A stretch of 64,000 nucleotides of DNA from Agapanthus africanus (GCA_030015575.1 JASDDO010000024.1:43858114-43922113); one strand, 5' to 3'; shown: positions 17,770 to 31,500, numbered from the stretch's first letter. The notes: generated from the letters alone by a model not told the origin. Numbers and translations: made by a program.

Positions 17770-19873
17770 AACAAAATCCTAATCTCACTTTCGCAGAGAA
17801 CGCGATTGCACTGAGCTTGTGCAACAAGATGTTAAACCTCTAGGTGTCCCTAGTAGGAGGAGTGTTGTCTCCAGAGGGTTTTCAGCGGATTACACCCACA
17901 AAATCCTGTCAAGCTAGATTTGTGAAATAACTATTGATTCTAACCCTAAGGTTTAGCTTCAAAGCTAGAAATTCTATTATCCTAAGTTAGAAATATCGAA
18001 TCTTTATTTTTCACACTTCTCTTCTTATTTAACTTCAGATCCTATACGTCTTTACGTGCGGCGCAAATAGTGTCGTTATATTTCAAAAGAATTGATTAAA
18101 CTCATCATGTCATAAAATGAAGACCGGATAAAACTTCAAAAGGATCACACAAGTTTTATAAAGAGTTAAGTATTTTTCAAGTTTCGTTTCGCAGCTTGGT
18201 TTCAAATTCAGAATTTCTATCCTCTTTAACAGGAAACTAGGTCTTATTCTTCACTCCACCTTTTACTTGTTTTCATTTCACACACACCTTTGTGAACGTG
18301 CAATAGTCTTTATCATAGGATAAAACCTTCATATCTCCATTTAAAAATATTTTTATAAAACTTGTCTTTTGTCAAGATTATTCTCACACAAAGAACCGTT
18401 AGGAATTTTAACTCGGAGAGAACACTTGCTTGACTTTGTTTTAATTTGGACTTTCTAGGCTTCTTAGTGAGCTTTGGGCCAATGCACCCAAACCAGTTGG
18501 TTTTAGAGCATTAAGTGTAGAAACACCCCAGCGAACTTAATTGCTCAAGTTACCTAAGCCCTAAAACAAAAGGACTCATTTTGGCGTGAAAATCATAACA
18601 ATTCAATGCGAACGGAGATATAACCAGTTGTTCAATTATTTTTAGGATAAAAGACGTGTTTAGTGGATCAGGTGTGTAATTACTCCAATTAAGTTCCAGA
18701 TGGGTTATTCTTCAGACTTGGTTTCTATTAAAGCATCAATAATATCCCTTCATATCCATTTCACTTTATAAACTATTCTTGATATTACCTATTTCAGAAT
18801 AAATATGTTTGATCCTCAAAAAATAGTTTATCAATTTAGAAGTTTTAAGACATATCAGACTTGTCATTTAATTTTTAAAACTCACGACACGTGTAGTGTG
18901 ATGTAAAGATGTATATTAGCTACAGTTAAACTCAAAGGAGAGTTATCTTTCAGGTTTTCAAAATCTAAAAATAGGATTTAGTTTTTCCTGTCTCATAAAA
19001 AAAACCGTTGAAATATCGAATCTAAGTTCTCCCACTAACTAACTTGACGACAAAGCTTTTTATGTTTTTAGGAAAATTTTCTGATTTTATGGGTTTTGAA
19101 TATGTATGCAAATGCAGAATATACAAATGAATGTGAAGGACAGAGATGCTTACCGAGCGCACCCCCAAACTTAAACTTGACAGTGCCCTCACTGTCATGC
19201 TACACAACGAGGATCAAAATTGTCGGGGGGGGGGGGGAGGTTTCAAAATAGTCGGTTCTCCTTTTTTTTAATAACAGAAAAAGAAAACAAAATATATACA
19301 TAAAAAGCCCCCCCAAACTTAAGTGAAACAATATTTCCACTGTTAAGCATTGAAGTTCAAGATTAGGGGAGGGAACGGTTTCAATCTATACAAGTCCTTA
19401 CACAGGCCAAAAGTTAGCACCAACGATTCAAAAATGTTATCGTGATATGACCACGGTTGGTGGAAGAATGCGGAGAGAAAAGAAGTGAAGGACACGCGAG
19501 ACCGTGCGTGGACAGAAGTAGTATATGGTCCCGGTATATGAGGAGATGAACGGAAGGGAAAAAGAAACGGAATACGAACTTGAGGGTGAAAATTGAATGA
19601 ATAAATAAGTACAATCTGTAATGATCGCAATGAAAAAATGGATTGTACTAATCTATCAATATGTCGAGAAATGGGGCCAAATCTCTCAAGATTCACAAGA
19701 AAACATGGGCCCGAACTTGGTGAACCAGATAATGGAAGTGAAAGTATCAAATGGTCTTGTGGTAGGAAAACGATGGAAGGAAGCAACTGAGGAATAGCCT
19801 CGATCAGAAGCTCAGGAGGATATTCACAGTCAATGGAGGGGACATGATGAATCGGAAAATCCAAGCTGCCACG
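17770..19873 (-). other. Ath 3' internal region, no recognisable gene
   Basis: About 2.1 kb of AT-rich sequence belonging to the Ath element. It holds two further copies of the polypurine-like box CCCCCAAACTTA (19163 and 19308) and a G run near 19226. A minus-strand open frame of about 170 codons (19343-19850) runs into antisense gag sequence at its upstream end. I recognise no domain in it, and it may be decayed envelope-like or simply non-coding sequence. The junction with the B gag fragment lies between about 19825 and 19873. Confidence 0.5.
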
Positions 19874-20328
19874 TTCGACACAAAGTACTTCCATGAGACT
19901 GCCAGGTTCGATATGGAACAACAGTTCATCCATCTGCAACAAGGGTCGATGTGGACCAAATCAATGGACGAATACGATGCTGAGTTTACCATGCTCAGCA
20001 GGTAAGATATGTCTCAATGTTCGATTTTATATCACATATTACACAGCTAACACAAGACTGTAACAGGTTTGCGGCCCATCTCATATCGACTGCTGAAATC
20101 AGAGCTAGAAGATTTCAGCAAGGGTTAGACCCGGATATCCAAGCTGCATTAGCTACTGGGGATTTCCCAACCTATGATTTGGCTTTGAAAGCTGCCCGAC
20201 GATATGAGGTAGTGGTAAAGAGGAAGGGCATACTTCAATCTGCTGGAGTGAAGTATCCTGCCACTCAGATGGCAGGAGGAGCCACTTCAAGGCCAACTGT
20301 TGAACCCAGGAGACAGGAAGAACCCAAT
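19874..20328 (+). pseudogene. B gag fragment 1, 5' side, with a candidate intron
   Basis: Matches the B gag at 35795-36250. It starts inside the capsid region (FDMEQQFIHLQQGS) and lacks the N-terminus and 5' LTR. It continues across a 65-bp gap (20002-20066) into RFAAHLISTAEIRARR. The gap starts GTAAGAT and ends TAACAG, and removing it restores the frame (AGCAG|G). The 3' side resumes at 31828 after the A element. CCAAT at 20324-20328 is the A element's target duplication. In this copy the residue before GSMW is Gln (CAA), whereas the copies at 35861 and 53849 have TAA. Confidence 0.75.
20002..20066 (+). other. Putative gag intron, copy 1 (65 nt)
   Basis: GTAAGATATG at the 5' end, TAACAG at the 3' end, AT-rich inside. 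Its removal joins AGC-AG|G-TTT and keeps the Gag frame. Equivalent sequences are at 35923-35987 (donor changed to AT) and 57388-57455. Confidence 0.55.
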
Positions 20329-23300
20329 TGTCACGACCCGCAATTCGGCCCATAACCGGCACTTAACCTACGTAACGTCTACAGGCGTACGTAACTTAAG
20401 TAAGCCGAAAACCCAGAAATCTAAACCACCCAAAACTGGATCAACGGAGAAAACATAATTTAAAAGTATTAGATGTCGCCATTTAAAATCTCTAACTCTA
20501 GTTTTCTTTCATAAAAATTTCGGCAGCATCACCTTTATAAAACTGGCCCCGAAAACGGTACAACACAGATAATAAATAAAACATCCCAAGTGGGAGAAAA
20601 ATCACGCCCACCGGCGGAGACAATCACCACAACAAGTATACGACGCCAAAGCGAAGAAATATCAAAGAGAAAGACTATAAAGGAAGTAAACATTTCCAAA
20701 TAACCTGCTTCTACGAGCACGGTTCCCAAAACCAATATAATACAACACTGATATCTCACAAGTCGTCTCTAAGTCATATACAACAGGGGTAGATGGAGAA
20801 TACTAGATCCAACCCAAAAGATATACAATGCACAACGGATAACCGCAAACCCACCTATAATGCAACGGCCTCACTGCCAAAGGTAGCGGTATCCACAAAA
20901 GTAGTGATGATAAGCTGCCCTGCCGCGACTACTCAGAGGGAAGGTCCTGCAAAACACTGTGGCACAACGGGGGTGAGTTGCCAACTTGTGAATAGTAATT
21001 AACATCATACAGTAATCGCAAGTATGCACTAACAGCAATGATCAATAACATGTGAACTGATAGCATGAGTATGACAATATGAATATGCAACTATCATGAT
21101 ATCCATATCAATTGAATGCTGAGTGCGGAATAGTAAATAATCTCATGCACATATCATAAGCATGGAAAACACGGTGTAACTCAACAACACCCAAATCCCA
21201 TATATCTCAGATCGGCCCTCAGATCGGCCCCTCAAATCCTGTACATCTCATGAAACCTGAGTGTCAAACATCGACACTCGAAAACAACATGAAAAACCAG
21301 TGCCTATCATCGACACATAAATACTGATATCCATACGTTCCTCGAAAACCCAAGTATCCTACCTCGACACTTGTATTTCCACGTATCGGTCTTCCTGATA
21401 TCCATACGTTCCTCGAAACCCAAGTATCCCACCTCGACACTTGTAATTCCACGTATCGGTCTGTCAAATACCATATATCTCTCGGAAAGTAAGTGCCCAA
21501 GATCGACACTTTAATTTCCCATATCGCATCTCAATGCATAAATCCATATAAAGTAGCCTATGCAACATAAAACATCAATATGAGCATATCACGGAACGAT
21601 TCGCCAAATAATGCATCAAGGCATTAAATGTATCTCGCGGTTCCCAAAAATCCAAATCCAGAATACATATATATACAGCGTCCCATACCACCGATATATA
21701 TGCAATACAAATCATGTAAATCCAAATCCAAAATACATATATATACAGCGTCCCATACCACTGATATATGTGCTATAAAAACTGTAATATCCAAATTCAG
21801 AATACATATATACACAGCGTCCCATACCACCGATATATATGCAATAAAAACTGATCATATAACAATAGCAAGGTATATGTGCGAACGAGTAATATAGCAT
21901 GGTATATGTGCGAACGAGTAATATAGCATGGTATACATATGAGCATGTAGGTATACAGGTATGTTCTATGTAATATGCATTGTCGCACAAGTATAACTGT
22001 TTAATGTCGCTAACTAATAGCAAGGTATACAATAAGCATTTGTATTGTGCGTGTCATGGCAATTACCGACAGGGTGTGTGTAGCATATCATTGGTGCTCG
22101 TGCAACATGGACTGTCGATAATAGTGCAGTGTACAGCAGGTACAGTATTAAGCACAAGTAACTATATGCAACATGAATCATGCAATGTTTCTATATAAAC
22201 AAATAAGCATACGGCTAATATTATATCATGTCTAGCCCCGACGCGTAGCGCCATACGGGCGATTCCCCGTAGATGTTAAATCTACTCACCCTGTGGTCTC
22301 CAGCTATGAAGATCCGACCACCTGCTTCCCTTTGTTCGCAGCGTCTGAAGTCCCTGCTTGCGACGCTATAATATCACAAACACAAGAAAAAATGCGAATA
22401 TCTTAGAAGCAATCACAATAACGTAAAACTACGAATTATAAAACGCAACAACGCACTAAACCAACTCACGAGTACACGTCTAGTGCAAACACACGGAACG
22501 ATACCTAAACCCAAACTGAGTACGTCGCAGCACGACACACGACTCGTGTCGCAACACGTATCACGCGGACCCAAAACACTAAATTATAGGTAATCGATCC
22601 CAGATTTTGTATACTGCATTTACTAATAAAATAAACAGTACCAAACAACCCAAAATAACAGCAGACAACTACCACAGAAGACCCACCCCAAACCCTAACT
22701 ATTCGGCCGGCGTCGCCGGCCCCCTCTTCAAGTCTCGCCGGCCCCGGCCGGTGGGATGGCCCCCGTCTCCTAGGTGGTGTCTCAGGTCAACCTGCACATC
22801 TCTCTGAAGTTGTTTCCTCAATCACTAAAACTCCCAGGTCACAGCAGATACTAAAAACTCTAAAAAGACACTAAAAACCCGATATCGCCTCAATCGATAT
22901 AAACTACGTTCTACTCGACGATTAACGATCAAAACCACACAAAAACTCTAAATTAACAGTAAAGGGAATATACCTAACAACTTTGCTCTTAAGTTCCAAG
23001 CTTTTCCTATCTCCAAGTGATCAAGAAGCAAGAAATCCCAAGTTTAAGGTATTTGTGATAGGTCTCAGAAATTTGAGGATTTGTGAGTTTAGAATGATAA
23101 ATTATGAGGAATAATTGAGCAAGGGCAGTAGAGGGAGAAGGAATTTCGGCCAAGGGGTTGAGGAGGTGGATTTGTGATGCTTTCCTAGCAATTTCCCTCA
23201 TTTATTGCTACATAAATGCATTGCACACATACACACACATGCATGCACCTAATCCTTCTCTTTTCTTTTCTTTTTCTTTTAATTTCCTAGTTTAATCCTA

Positions 23301-23609
23301 GTCCACACATTAAGCCCAAGGTGAAGTGAGAAGGATTTCCTAACTCAAAAGTTTTGAAGAAAAGATCGCAATTAGAAATTTTCCCAAAATTTGAATACCA
23401 CATTAAAATAATATTAAAAATTGGGAAAAAATCAAATTGAACCAAAACGTCCCATATACTCCCAAAGCTCGCGCACTAGCTTTATTTTAGCTAATCTAGG
23501 TGCTGGCAAGTCTATATGGTCGTTTGTTCACAGTCGGGTAAAAACGGAAAATACCGACAAACTTACCCTAAAACGGACAAAATCGCATAACGATTTCCAA
23601 AACGTTACA
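20329..23609 (-). repeat. 3' LTR of A element (3281 bp)
   Basis: Plus-strand ends TGTCACGACCC...AACGTTACA. It contains three approximately 75-bp repeats built on ATACAGCGTCCCATACCAC (21644-21855), shorter repeats near 21300-21450, and a GGCCGGCGTCGCCGGCC palindrome at about 22702. Candidate splice signals are conserved with the right-hand LTR. Confidence 0.95.
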
Positions 23610-23625
23610 ATCTCCCCCCTTATAG
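23610..23625 (-). promoter_or_regulatory. Polypurine tract of A element
   Basis: Minus-strand TATAAGGGGGGAGAT lies directly before the LTR start TGTAACG, a typical Ty3/Gypsy plus-strand primer. Confidence 0.85.
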
Positions 23626-23641
23626 AAATTCGGTCCCCGAA

Positions 23642-26600
23642 TTACAATTTCATACTAAACGTACCTTCAAAAAGATGGGGAAAACTCTTCCGCATCTCGC
23701 TCTCGATCTCTCAAGTGATCTCCTCACCAGTCGGACTACGCCATAGAATCTTTACAGAAGGCAAGTCCCTAGACCGAAGCTTCTTCACCTGCCGATCCAA
23801 AATAACTATCGGCTGCTCGGTGAACGAAAGATCACGCTCAAGCTGAACGGTCTCGTGCTGAATCATATGAGAAGGATCATGAAGGTATCTACGAAGCATC
23901 GACACATGAAAAACGGGGTGAACATCTGGAAAACTAGGCGGGAGCGCTAAACGATAAGCAACGGAACCCACTCGCTCGAGGATCTCGAAAGGACCTACAA
24001 ATCTGGGACTGAGCTTCCCTCTCTTCCCAAATCGCATAACGCCCTTCATCGGAGAAATCTTCAGGAATACATGATCTCCCACTGCGAACTCAAGCCTGCG
24101 ACGACGACGGTCGGCATAAGACTTCTGCCTGCACTGGGCTGCTCTCATCCTGTCCTGAATCAGCTGGATCTTCTCCGTAGTTTCCTGAACAAGCTGGGGT
24201 CCCAAAACCAAACTCTCACTAAGCTCGGTCCAACAGACTGGCGATCGACACTTCCTACCATATAAAGCCTCAAAAGGTGCCATCTGAATAGTCTCCTGAA
24301 AGCTGTTATTGTAGGAGAACTCAATCAACGGCAAGTGACGATCCCAACTGCCCCCAAAATCAAGCACACATGCACGGAGCATATCCTCCAGAGTCTGAAT
24401 AGTCCGCTCCGTCTGACCATCTGTCTACGGATGAAAAGCGGTGCTAAAACTCAAACTGGTACCCAAAGCTTCCTGAAGCTTCTGCCATAGACGGCTAGTA
24501 AACTGGGTACCTCTGTCGGATACTATACATGTGGGAACACCGTGCAAACGCACAATCTCATCTATGTAAAGCTGAGCGTACTGAGCATAGCCGAAAGTGG
24601 TCTTCACTGGAAGGAAGTGAGCCGCTTTCGTCAACCGGTCTACAATAACCCAAATGGAGTCGTACCCTCTACTGGTCCTGAGTAGACCCATAATGAAGTC
24701 CATGGAAATCTGCTCCCATTTCCACTCCGGAATGGGTAAAGGCTGCAACTCTCCAGCCGGTCTCTGATGCTCAGCCTTGACTTGCTGACAAGTCAGGCAC
24801 CTCGAAACGAAGTCCGAAATATCGCGTTTCATCCCTTCCCACCAGTAGTAGTCTCTCAAGTCTCGGTACATCTTGGTGGAACCCGGATGAACGCTAAAGG
24901 CCGACTGATGTGCCTGCTCTAGGATCTCGCGTCTCAACCCATCAACATCCGGTACACACAAGCGAGTCCCGCATCGTAGCATACCCTGGTCATCAATCAC
25001 GAACTCCGAAACTGTACCCCGTCGAACAAGCTCAAGAATCTCAGACAAACGAGCATCACTGGGTTGCGCCTCACGGATACGATCAGCAAGTAGTGGACGG
25101 GCGCGGACATGAGCAAACTGTCCCCCAGTGGAGGTGAACTCGAACTGCACTCTACTATCACACAAGAGCTGCCAATCTGCAGAAGACTGACACCGAACGG
25201 CGCTCAGCTGGGACAAGCTACCCACGGGCCTACGACTCAAAGCATCGGCTACCACATTCGCCCTGCCCGGGTGATAAAGGATCTCACAATCATAATCCTT
25301 CACTAGCTCCATCCATCGGCGTTGTCTCAGGTTCAGATCTCGCTGCTGGAAGATGTACTTCAGACTCTTGTGATCCGTGAAGATCTGACACGACTCCCCA
25401 TACAAATAGTGCCTCCAGATCTTCAACGCAAAGACTACCGCAGCCATCTCAAGATCGTGAGTGGGGTAATTCTGCTCGTGCTTCTTCAACTGCCTGGAAG
25501 CATATGCAATCACCCTATCATGTTGCATCAAAACACAGCCGAGCCCCACTCGAGAAGCATCACAATACACAACGTAGCCTCCCGATCCAGAAGGTAAAGA
25601 AAGAACTGGTGTTGTCGTCAACCGAGTCTTCAACTGCTGAAAACTCTGCTCGCACGCATCAGTCCAGAGAAAAGGAACCCCCTTCCGGGTCAATCCAGTC
25701 AGCGGTGCAGCGATACTCGAAAAATCCTGCACAAAACGGCGATAATAACCAGCTAAGCCCAAAAAGCTGCGGACCTCAGTCACCGATACAGGTCTGGGCT
25801 AAAGCTGTACAGCCTCGATCTTCCTCGGGTCCACAAGAATACCATCACTAGTCACCACATGACCCAGGAAGTCAACTCTATCAAGCCAAAATGCGCACTT
25901 TGAGAATTTAGCATACAGCTGGTGCTCTCTCAATATCTGCAAAGTAATCCCCAAGTGCTGCTCATGCTCCTCTCGACTCCTAGAGTACACTAGTATGTAA
26001 TCAATAAACACGATAATGAACTGGTCGAGGAACGGCCTGAAAATCCGGTTCATCAGATCCATGAACGCTGCTGGCACATTGGTGAGTCCGAACGACATCA
26101 CCAAAAACTCATAGTGCCCATAGCGCGTACGAAAAGCAGTCTTCGGAATATCATCATCCCGAACCCGCAACTGATGATAACCCGAACGCAAATCAATCTT
26201 CGAAAAATGTTTCGCACCCAGGAGCTGATCGAATAAATCGTCAATGCGGGGTAAAGGATACCTGTTCCGCACCGTAACACGGTTCAACTGACGATAATCC
26301 ACACAAAGCCTCAAACTGCCGTCCTTCTTCTTGACGAACAGAACAGGAGCTCCCCACGGCGAAACACTCGGACGCACAAGTCCCAAATCAAGCAACTCTT
26401 GCAATTGATCTTTAAGCTCTCTAAGCTCTGCCGGAGCCATCCGATAAGGCGGTATAGAAATAGGCTCCGTGCCAGGAATAAGATCAATGCAAAACTCAAT
26501 ATCGCGCTCTGGCGGCAACCCAGGTAACTCATCGGGAAAAACATCGGGAAACTCTCGCACGGTAGAAACCTGGTCCAACAACTCCACTGTGGCTCCAGTA

Positions 26601-28303
26601 TCATGAATGAACGCCAAGAATCCCCGACATCCCCTCCTCAAAAGCCGACCAGCGCACAAAACAGAAATCAAGCTGTGAGGGGCGGCACTACGGTCCCCCT
26701 GCACAACGAACACTGACTCGCCGGGAAAACAAAATCTAACTGTCTTCTCGCGGCAGTCCACAGACGCATAGCAAGTAGCTAGCCAATCCATGCCCAACAA
26801 AACGTCGAAGTCCAACATCTCCAGAAGGATCAAGTCGACGGGCAGATCTCTGTCACCAATATGGACGACACAAGATCGAAACACATAACGCGCAACAAAC
26901 GACTCTCCCACAGGAGTAGTCACGATCAGCGGCTGATCCAGCAAACACGACTCTCGGCCTAACCTCGGCACGAAGTGCGTAGAAACATACGAATGCGTGG
27001 ATCCCGGATCAAAAAGAACATGCGCATCAAAAGAACATACAGAAAGAGTACCTAAAACCACGGCATTGGACGCCTGAGCGTCCTGGTGAGTCAAGGCAAA
27101 AACCCTAGCCTGACCTCTACCGGCTACTGGCTGTCCTCTGCCTCTGCCACCTCGACCTCTCGGTACAAAACCTCCGCGACCACGACCTCGCTGAACAGGA
27201 GTCTGACGCGGCGCAACTACAGGAACAAGAGGCAACGCTCTCTGAGGTGGAGAAGGTGGTAAGGTAACCTGCGGTACAGCTGGCTCGTTCACCCGTGGCT
27301 CCGTACAATCTCGAACCCGATGACCCAAACGACCGCACCGGTAACATCCCGAAGCAAACTGCCGATCATCCTGAGGGTAAGAACCATAAAGTCTACCTCG
27401 TCCCGAACTGCCACTATCAGAACGGAAACTATCTCGACGTCTAAACGCCTGCCTCGCTGCCGGATCACCTATACGAACTCTCTTCGGTCACGGAGCAACT
27501 GATGACTCAGCTAGACGCTCCTCTACCAAAAGAGCTGCATCCACCGCTACCGCATACGTGTCACAATGCTGAATACTAATGGCTAGGAACAAATGGGTAA
27601 GCAGGCCTCGAACAAACCTCTTCACCCTCATCTCCTCAGTAGCCACCAGGTATGGAGCATATATCGACAGCTCAGTAAACAATACATCATAATCCGACAC
27701 CGTCATCCCCGGCGTCTGACGTAAAGACTCAAATCTACGCGCTCGTGCATCCCTGATGCTCGGTGGAAGGAAACGAACAAGAAACGACGTCACAAACTCA
27801 GCCCAGGTCATAGGAGCAAGACCAGCGGCTCTGCCCCTCTCCAACGACTCACACCACTTCTGGGCCATGCCCTCCAGACGAAAACTGGCAAACTCTACCC
27901 ATCTCTCGTCGGAACACCGAAGTGAGCGACAAATCCTGGCCATCCGGTCGATGAACGACTGCGGATCCTCGGTAACATCTGTGCCCGTAAACACCGGAGG
28001 TCTCAACCTCATGAAATCCGTCAACGACACAGCAATAACCTCCGGAGCTGAAACTGCGACTACCGGAACCGTAGGTACCATCGTGGCCTCCGCAGCGGGT
28101 GGAACAACTGCCTGCCCCTGCGCTCGGATGGTCTCTACCAAAGTCCCCACAATCTGGCGCAGATCCTGCATACCAGCTCCAATCATAGCAATATACTCCG
28201 GTACAACAGGCGTACCATCCTGGTCAGTCCTCGCCTCAGACGAGTCAACCCTGACCTCGGCCCTCGCGGCCGCTCTCTGAGCCCTCGTAGTCTTCGGCGG
28301 CAT
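23642..28303 (-). pseudogene. Gag-Pol polyprotein of A element, four premature stops
   Basis: A single frame of 1554 codons from ATG at 28303 (MPPKTTRAQ) to TAA at 23642. Order: Gag (about 1-271), zinc knuckle [14 protein letters not shown] (320-333), aspartic protease with FDPGSTHS at about 431 (DPG where DSG/DTG is usual), reverse transcriptase (about 630-830), RNase H (YCDAS...), integrase with its Zn-binding region, core Asp/Asp/Glu ([16 protein letters not shown]) and a chromodomain-like end ([10 protein letters not shown]). In-frame stops interrupt it at 27488 (TGA, end of Gag), 25799 (TAG, within reverse transcriptase/RNase H), 24425 (TAG, within the integrase core) and 23711 (TGA, within the chromodomain-like end). 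The reverse-transcriptase box reads FIDYILVYS (Tyr codon 25997-25999) where FIDDILVYS is usual, losing a metal-binding Asp. Order and chromodomain place it among Tekay/Del-type chromoviruses. Confidence 0.92.
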
Positions 28304-28525
28304 ATGGGCTATAATTTGAAACAAGATTCGATAAGAAAACGGAAATTGAATCACAAGATGTATATCAATCACGGAAGTAATATCAATCAACAAGTCCTAA
28401 GGTCACTTAGGCGGAGTACCGTGTCGTAAGTATGCCGTGGAACATACACACGCTACGTCACTCTGCTTAAGCTACCTACTCCATCATACCAAGGTCATCC
28501 TAGACTCCGAAAGGTAAAACCTAAG

Positions 28526-28537
28526 GCTCTGATACCA
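28526..28537 (-). promoter_or_regulatory. Primer-binding site of A element (initiator tRNA-Met)
   Basis: Minus-strand TGGTATCAGAGC, 4 nt after the 5' LTR end. This is the standard complement of the plant initiator tRNA-Met 3' end. Confidence 0.95.
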
Positions 28538-28541
28538 ACTT

Positions 28542-31500
28542 TGTCACGACCCGCAATTCGGCCCGTAACCGGCACTTAACCTACGTAACGTCTACAGGCG
28601 TACGTAACTTAAGTAAGCCGAAAACCCAGAAATCTAAACCACCCAAAACTGGATCAACGGAGAAAACATAATTTAAAAGTATTAGATGTCGCCATTTAAA
28701 ATCTCTAACTCTAGTTTTCTTTCATAAAAATTTCGGCAGCATCACCTTTATAAAACTGGCCCCGAAAACGGTACAACACAGATAATAAATAAAACATCCC
28801 AAGTGGGAGAAAAATCACGCCCACCGGCGGAGACAATCACCACAACAAGTATACGACGCCAAAGCGAAGAAATATCAAAGAGAAAGACTATAAAGGAAGT
28901 AAACATTTCCAAATAACCTGCTTCTACGAGCACGGTTCCCAAAACCAATATAATACAACACTGATATCTCACAAGTCGTCTCTAAGTCATATACAACAGG
29001 GGTAGATGGAGTATACTAGATCCAACCCAAAAGATATACAATGCACAACGGATAACCGCAAACCCACCTATAATGCAACGGCCTCACTGCCAAAGGTAGC
29101 GGTATCCACAAAAGTAGTGATGATAAGCTGCCCTGCCGCGACTACTCAGAGGGAAGGTCCTGCAAAACACTGTGGCACAACGGGGGTGAGTTGCCAACTC
29201 GTGAATAGTAATTAACATCATACAGTAATCGCAAGTATGCACTAACAGCAATGATCAATAACATGTGAACTGATAGCATGAGTATGACAATATGAATATG
29301 CAACTATCATGATATCCATATCAATTGAATACTGAGTGCGGAATAGTAAATAATCTCATGCACATATCATAAGCATGGAAAACACGGTGTAACTCAACAA
29401 CACCCAAATCCCATATATCTCAGATCGGCCCTCAGATCGGCCCCTCAAATCCTGTACATCTCATGAAACCTGAGTGTCAAATATCGACACTCGAAAACAA
29501 CATGAAAAACCAGTGCCTATCATCGACACATAAATACTGATATCCATACGTTCCTCGAAAACCCAAGTATCCTACCTCGACACTTGTATTTCCACGTATC
29601 GGTCTTCCTGATATCCATACGTTCCTCGAAACCCAAGTATCCCACCTCGACACTTGTAATTCCACGTATCGGTCTGTCAAATCCCATATATCTCTCGGAA
29701 AGTAAGTGCCCAAGATCGACACTTTAATTTCCCATATCGCATCTCAATGCATAAATCCATATAAAGTAGCCTATGCAACATAAAACATCAATATGAGCAT
29801 ATCACGGAACGATTCGCCAAATAATGCATCAAGGCATTAAATGTATCTCGCGGTTCCCAAAAATCCAAATCCAGAATACATATATATACAGCGTCCCATA
29901 CCACCGATATATATGCAATACAAATCATGTAAATCCAAATCCAAAATACATATATATACAGCGTCCCATACCACTGATATATGTGCTATAAAAACTGTAA
30001 TATCCAAATTCAGAATACATATATACACAGCGTCCCATACCACCGATATATATGCAATAAAAACTGATCATATAACAATAGCAAGGTATATGTGCGAACG
30101 AGTAATATAGCATGGTATATGTGCGAACGAGTAATATAGCATGGTATACATATGAGCATGTAGGTATACAGGTATGTTCTATGTAATATGCATTGTCGCA
30201 CAAGTATAACTGTTTAATGTCGCTAACTAATAGCAAGGTATACAATAAGCATTTGTATTGTGCGTGTCATGGCAATTACCGACAGGGTGTGTGTAGCATA
30301 TCATTGGTGCTCGTGCAACATGGACTGTCGATAATAGTGCAGTGTACAGCAGGTACAGTATTAAGCACAAGTAACTATATGCAACATGAATCATGCAATG
30401 TTTCTATATAAACAAATAAGCATACGGCTAATATTATATCATGTCTAGCCCCGACGCGTAGCGCCATACGGGCGATTCCCCGTAGATGTTAAATCTACTC
30501 ACCCTGTGGTCTCCAGCTATGAAGATCCGACCACCTGCTTCCCTTTGTTCGCAGCGTCTGAAGTCCCTGCTTGCGACGCTATAATATCACAAACACAAGA
30601 AAAAATGCGAATATCTTAGAAGCAATCACAATAACGTAAAACTACGAATTATAAAATGCAACAACGCACTAAACCAACTCACGAGTACACGTCTAGTGCA
30701 AACACACGGAACGATACCTAAACCCAAACTGAGTACGTCGCAGCACGACACACGACTCGTGTCGCAACACGTATCACGCGGACCCAAAACACTAAATTAT
30801 AGGTAATCGATCCCAGATTTTGTATACTGCATTTACTAATAAAATAAACAGTACCAAACAACCCAAAATAACAGCAGACAACTACCACAGAAGACCCACC
30901 CCAAACCCTAACTATTCGGCCGGCGTCGCCGGCCCCCTCTTCAAGTCTCGCCGGCCCCGGCCGGTGGGATGGCCCCCGTCTCCTAGGTGGTGTCTCAGGT
31001 CAACCTGCACATCTCTCTGAAGTTGTTTCCTCAATCACTAAAACTCCCAGGTCACAGCAGATACTAAAAACTCTAAAAAGACACTAAAAACCCGATATCG
31101 CCTCAATCGATATAAACTACGTTCTACTCGACGATTAACGATCAAAACCACACAAAAACTCTAAATTAATAGTAAAGGGAATATACCTAACAACTTTGCT
31201 CTTAAGTTCCAAGCTTTTCCTATCTCCAAGTGATCAAGAAGCAAGAAATCCCAAGTTTAAGGTATTTGTGATAGGTCTCAGAAATTTGAGGATTTGTGAG
31301 TTTAGAATGATAAATTATGAGGAATAATTGAGCAAGGGCAGTAGAGGGAGAAGGAATTTCGGCCAAGGGGTTGAGGAGGTGGATTTGTGATGCTTTCCTA
31401 GCAATTTCCCTCATTTATTGCTACATAAATGCATTGCACACATACACACACATGCATGCACCTAATCCTTCTCTTTTCTTTTCCTTTTCTTTTAATTTCC

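Noticed and set aside
19343..19942. A 199-codon minus-strand protein in the Ath internal region
   Set aside because: Its first part is antisense B gag and it crosses an element junction. The rest has no recognisable domain, so it is described only as an open frame in the internal region.
21624..22032. Overlapping Tyr/Ile/Cys-rich frames, duplicated at 29837-30245
   Set aside because: They lie in a tandem-repeat part of the A LTR and are identical in both LTRs because the LTRs are identical, not because of coding constraint.
23421..23846. Plus-strand frames opposite the A pol gene
   Set aside because: They are antisense shadows of the polyprotein or cross the LTR boundary.
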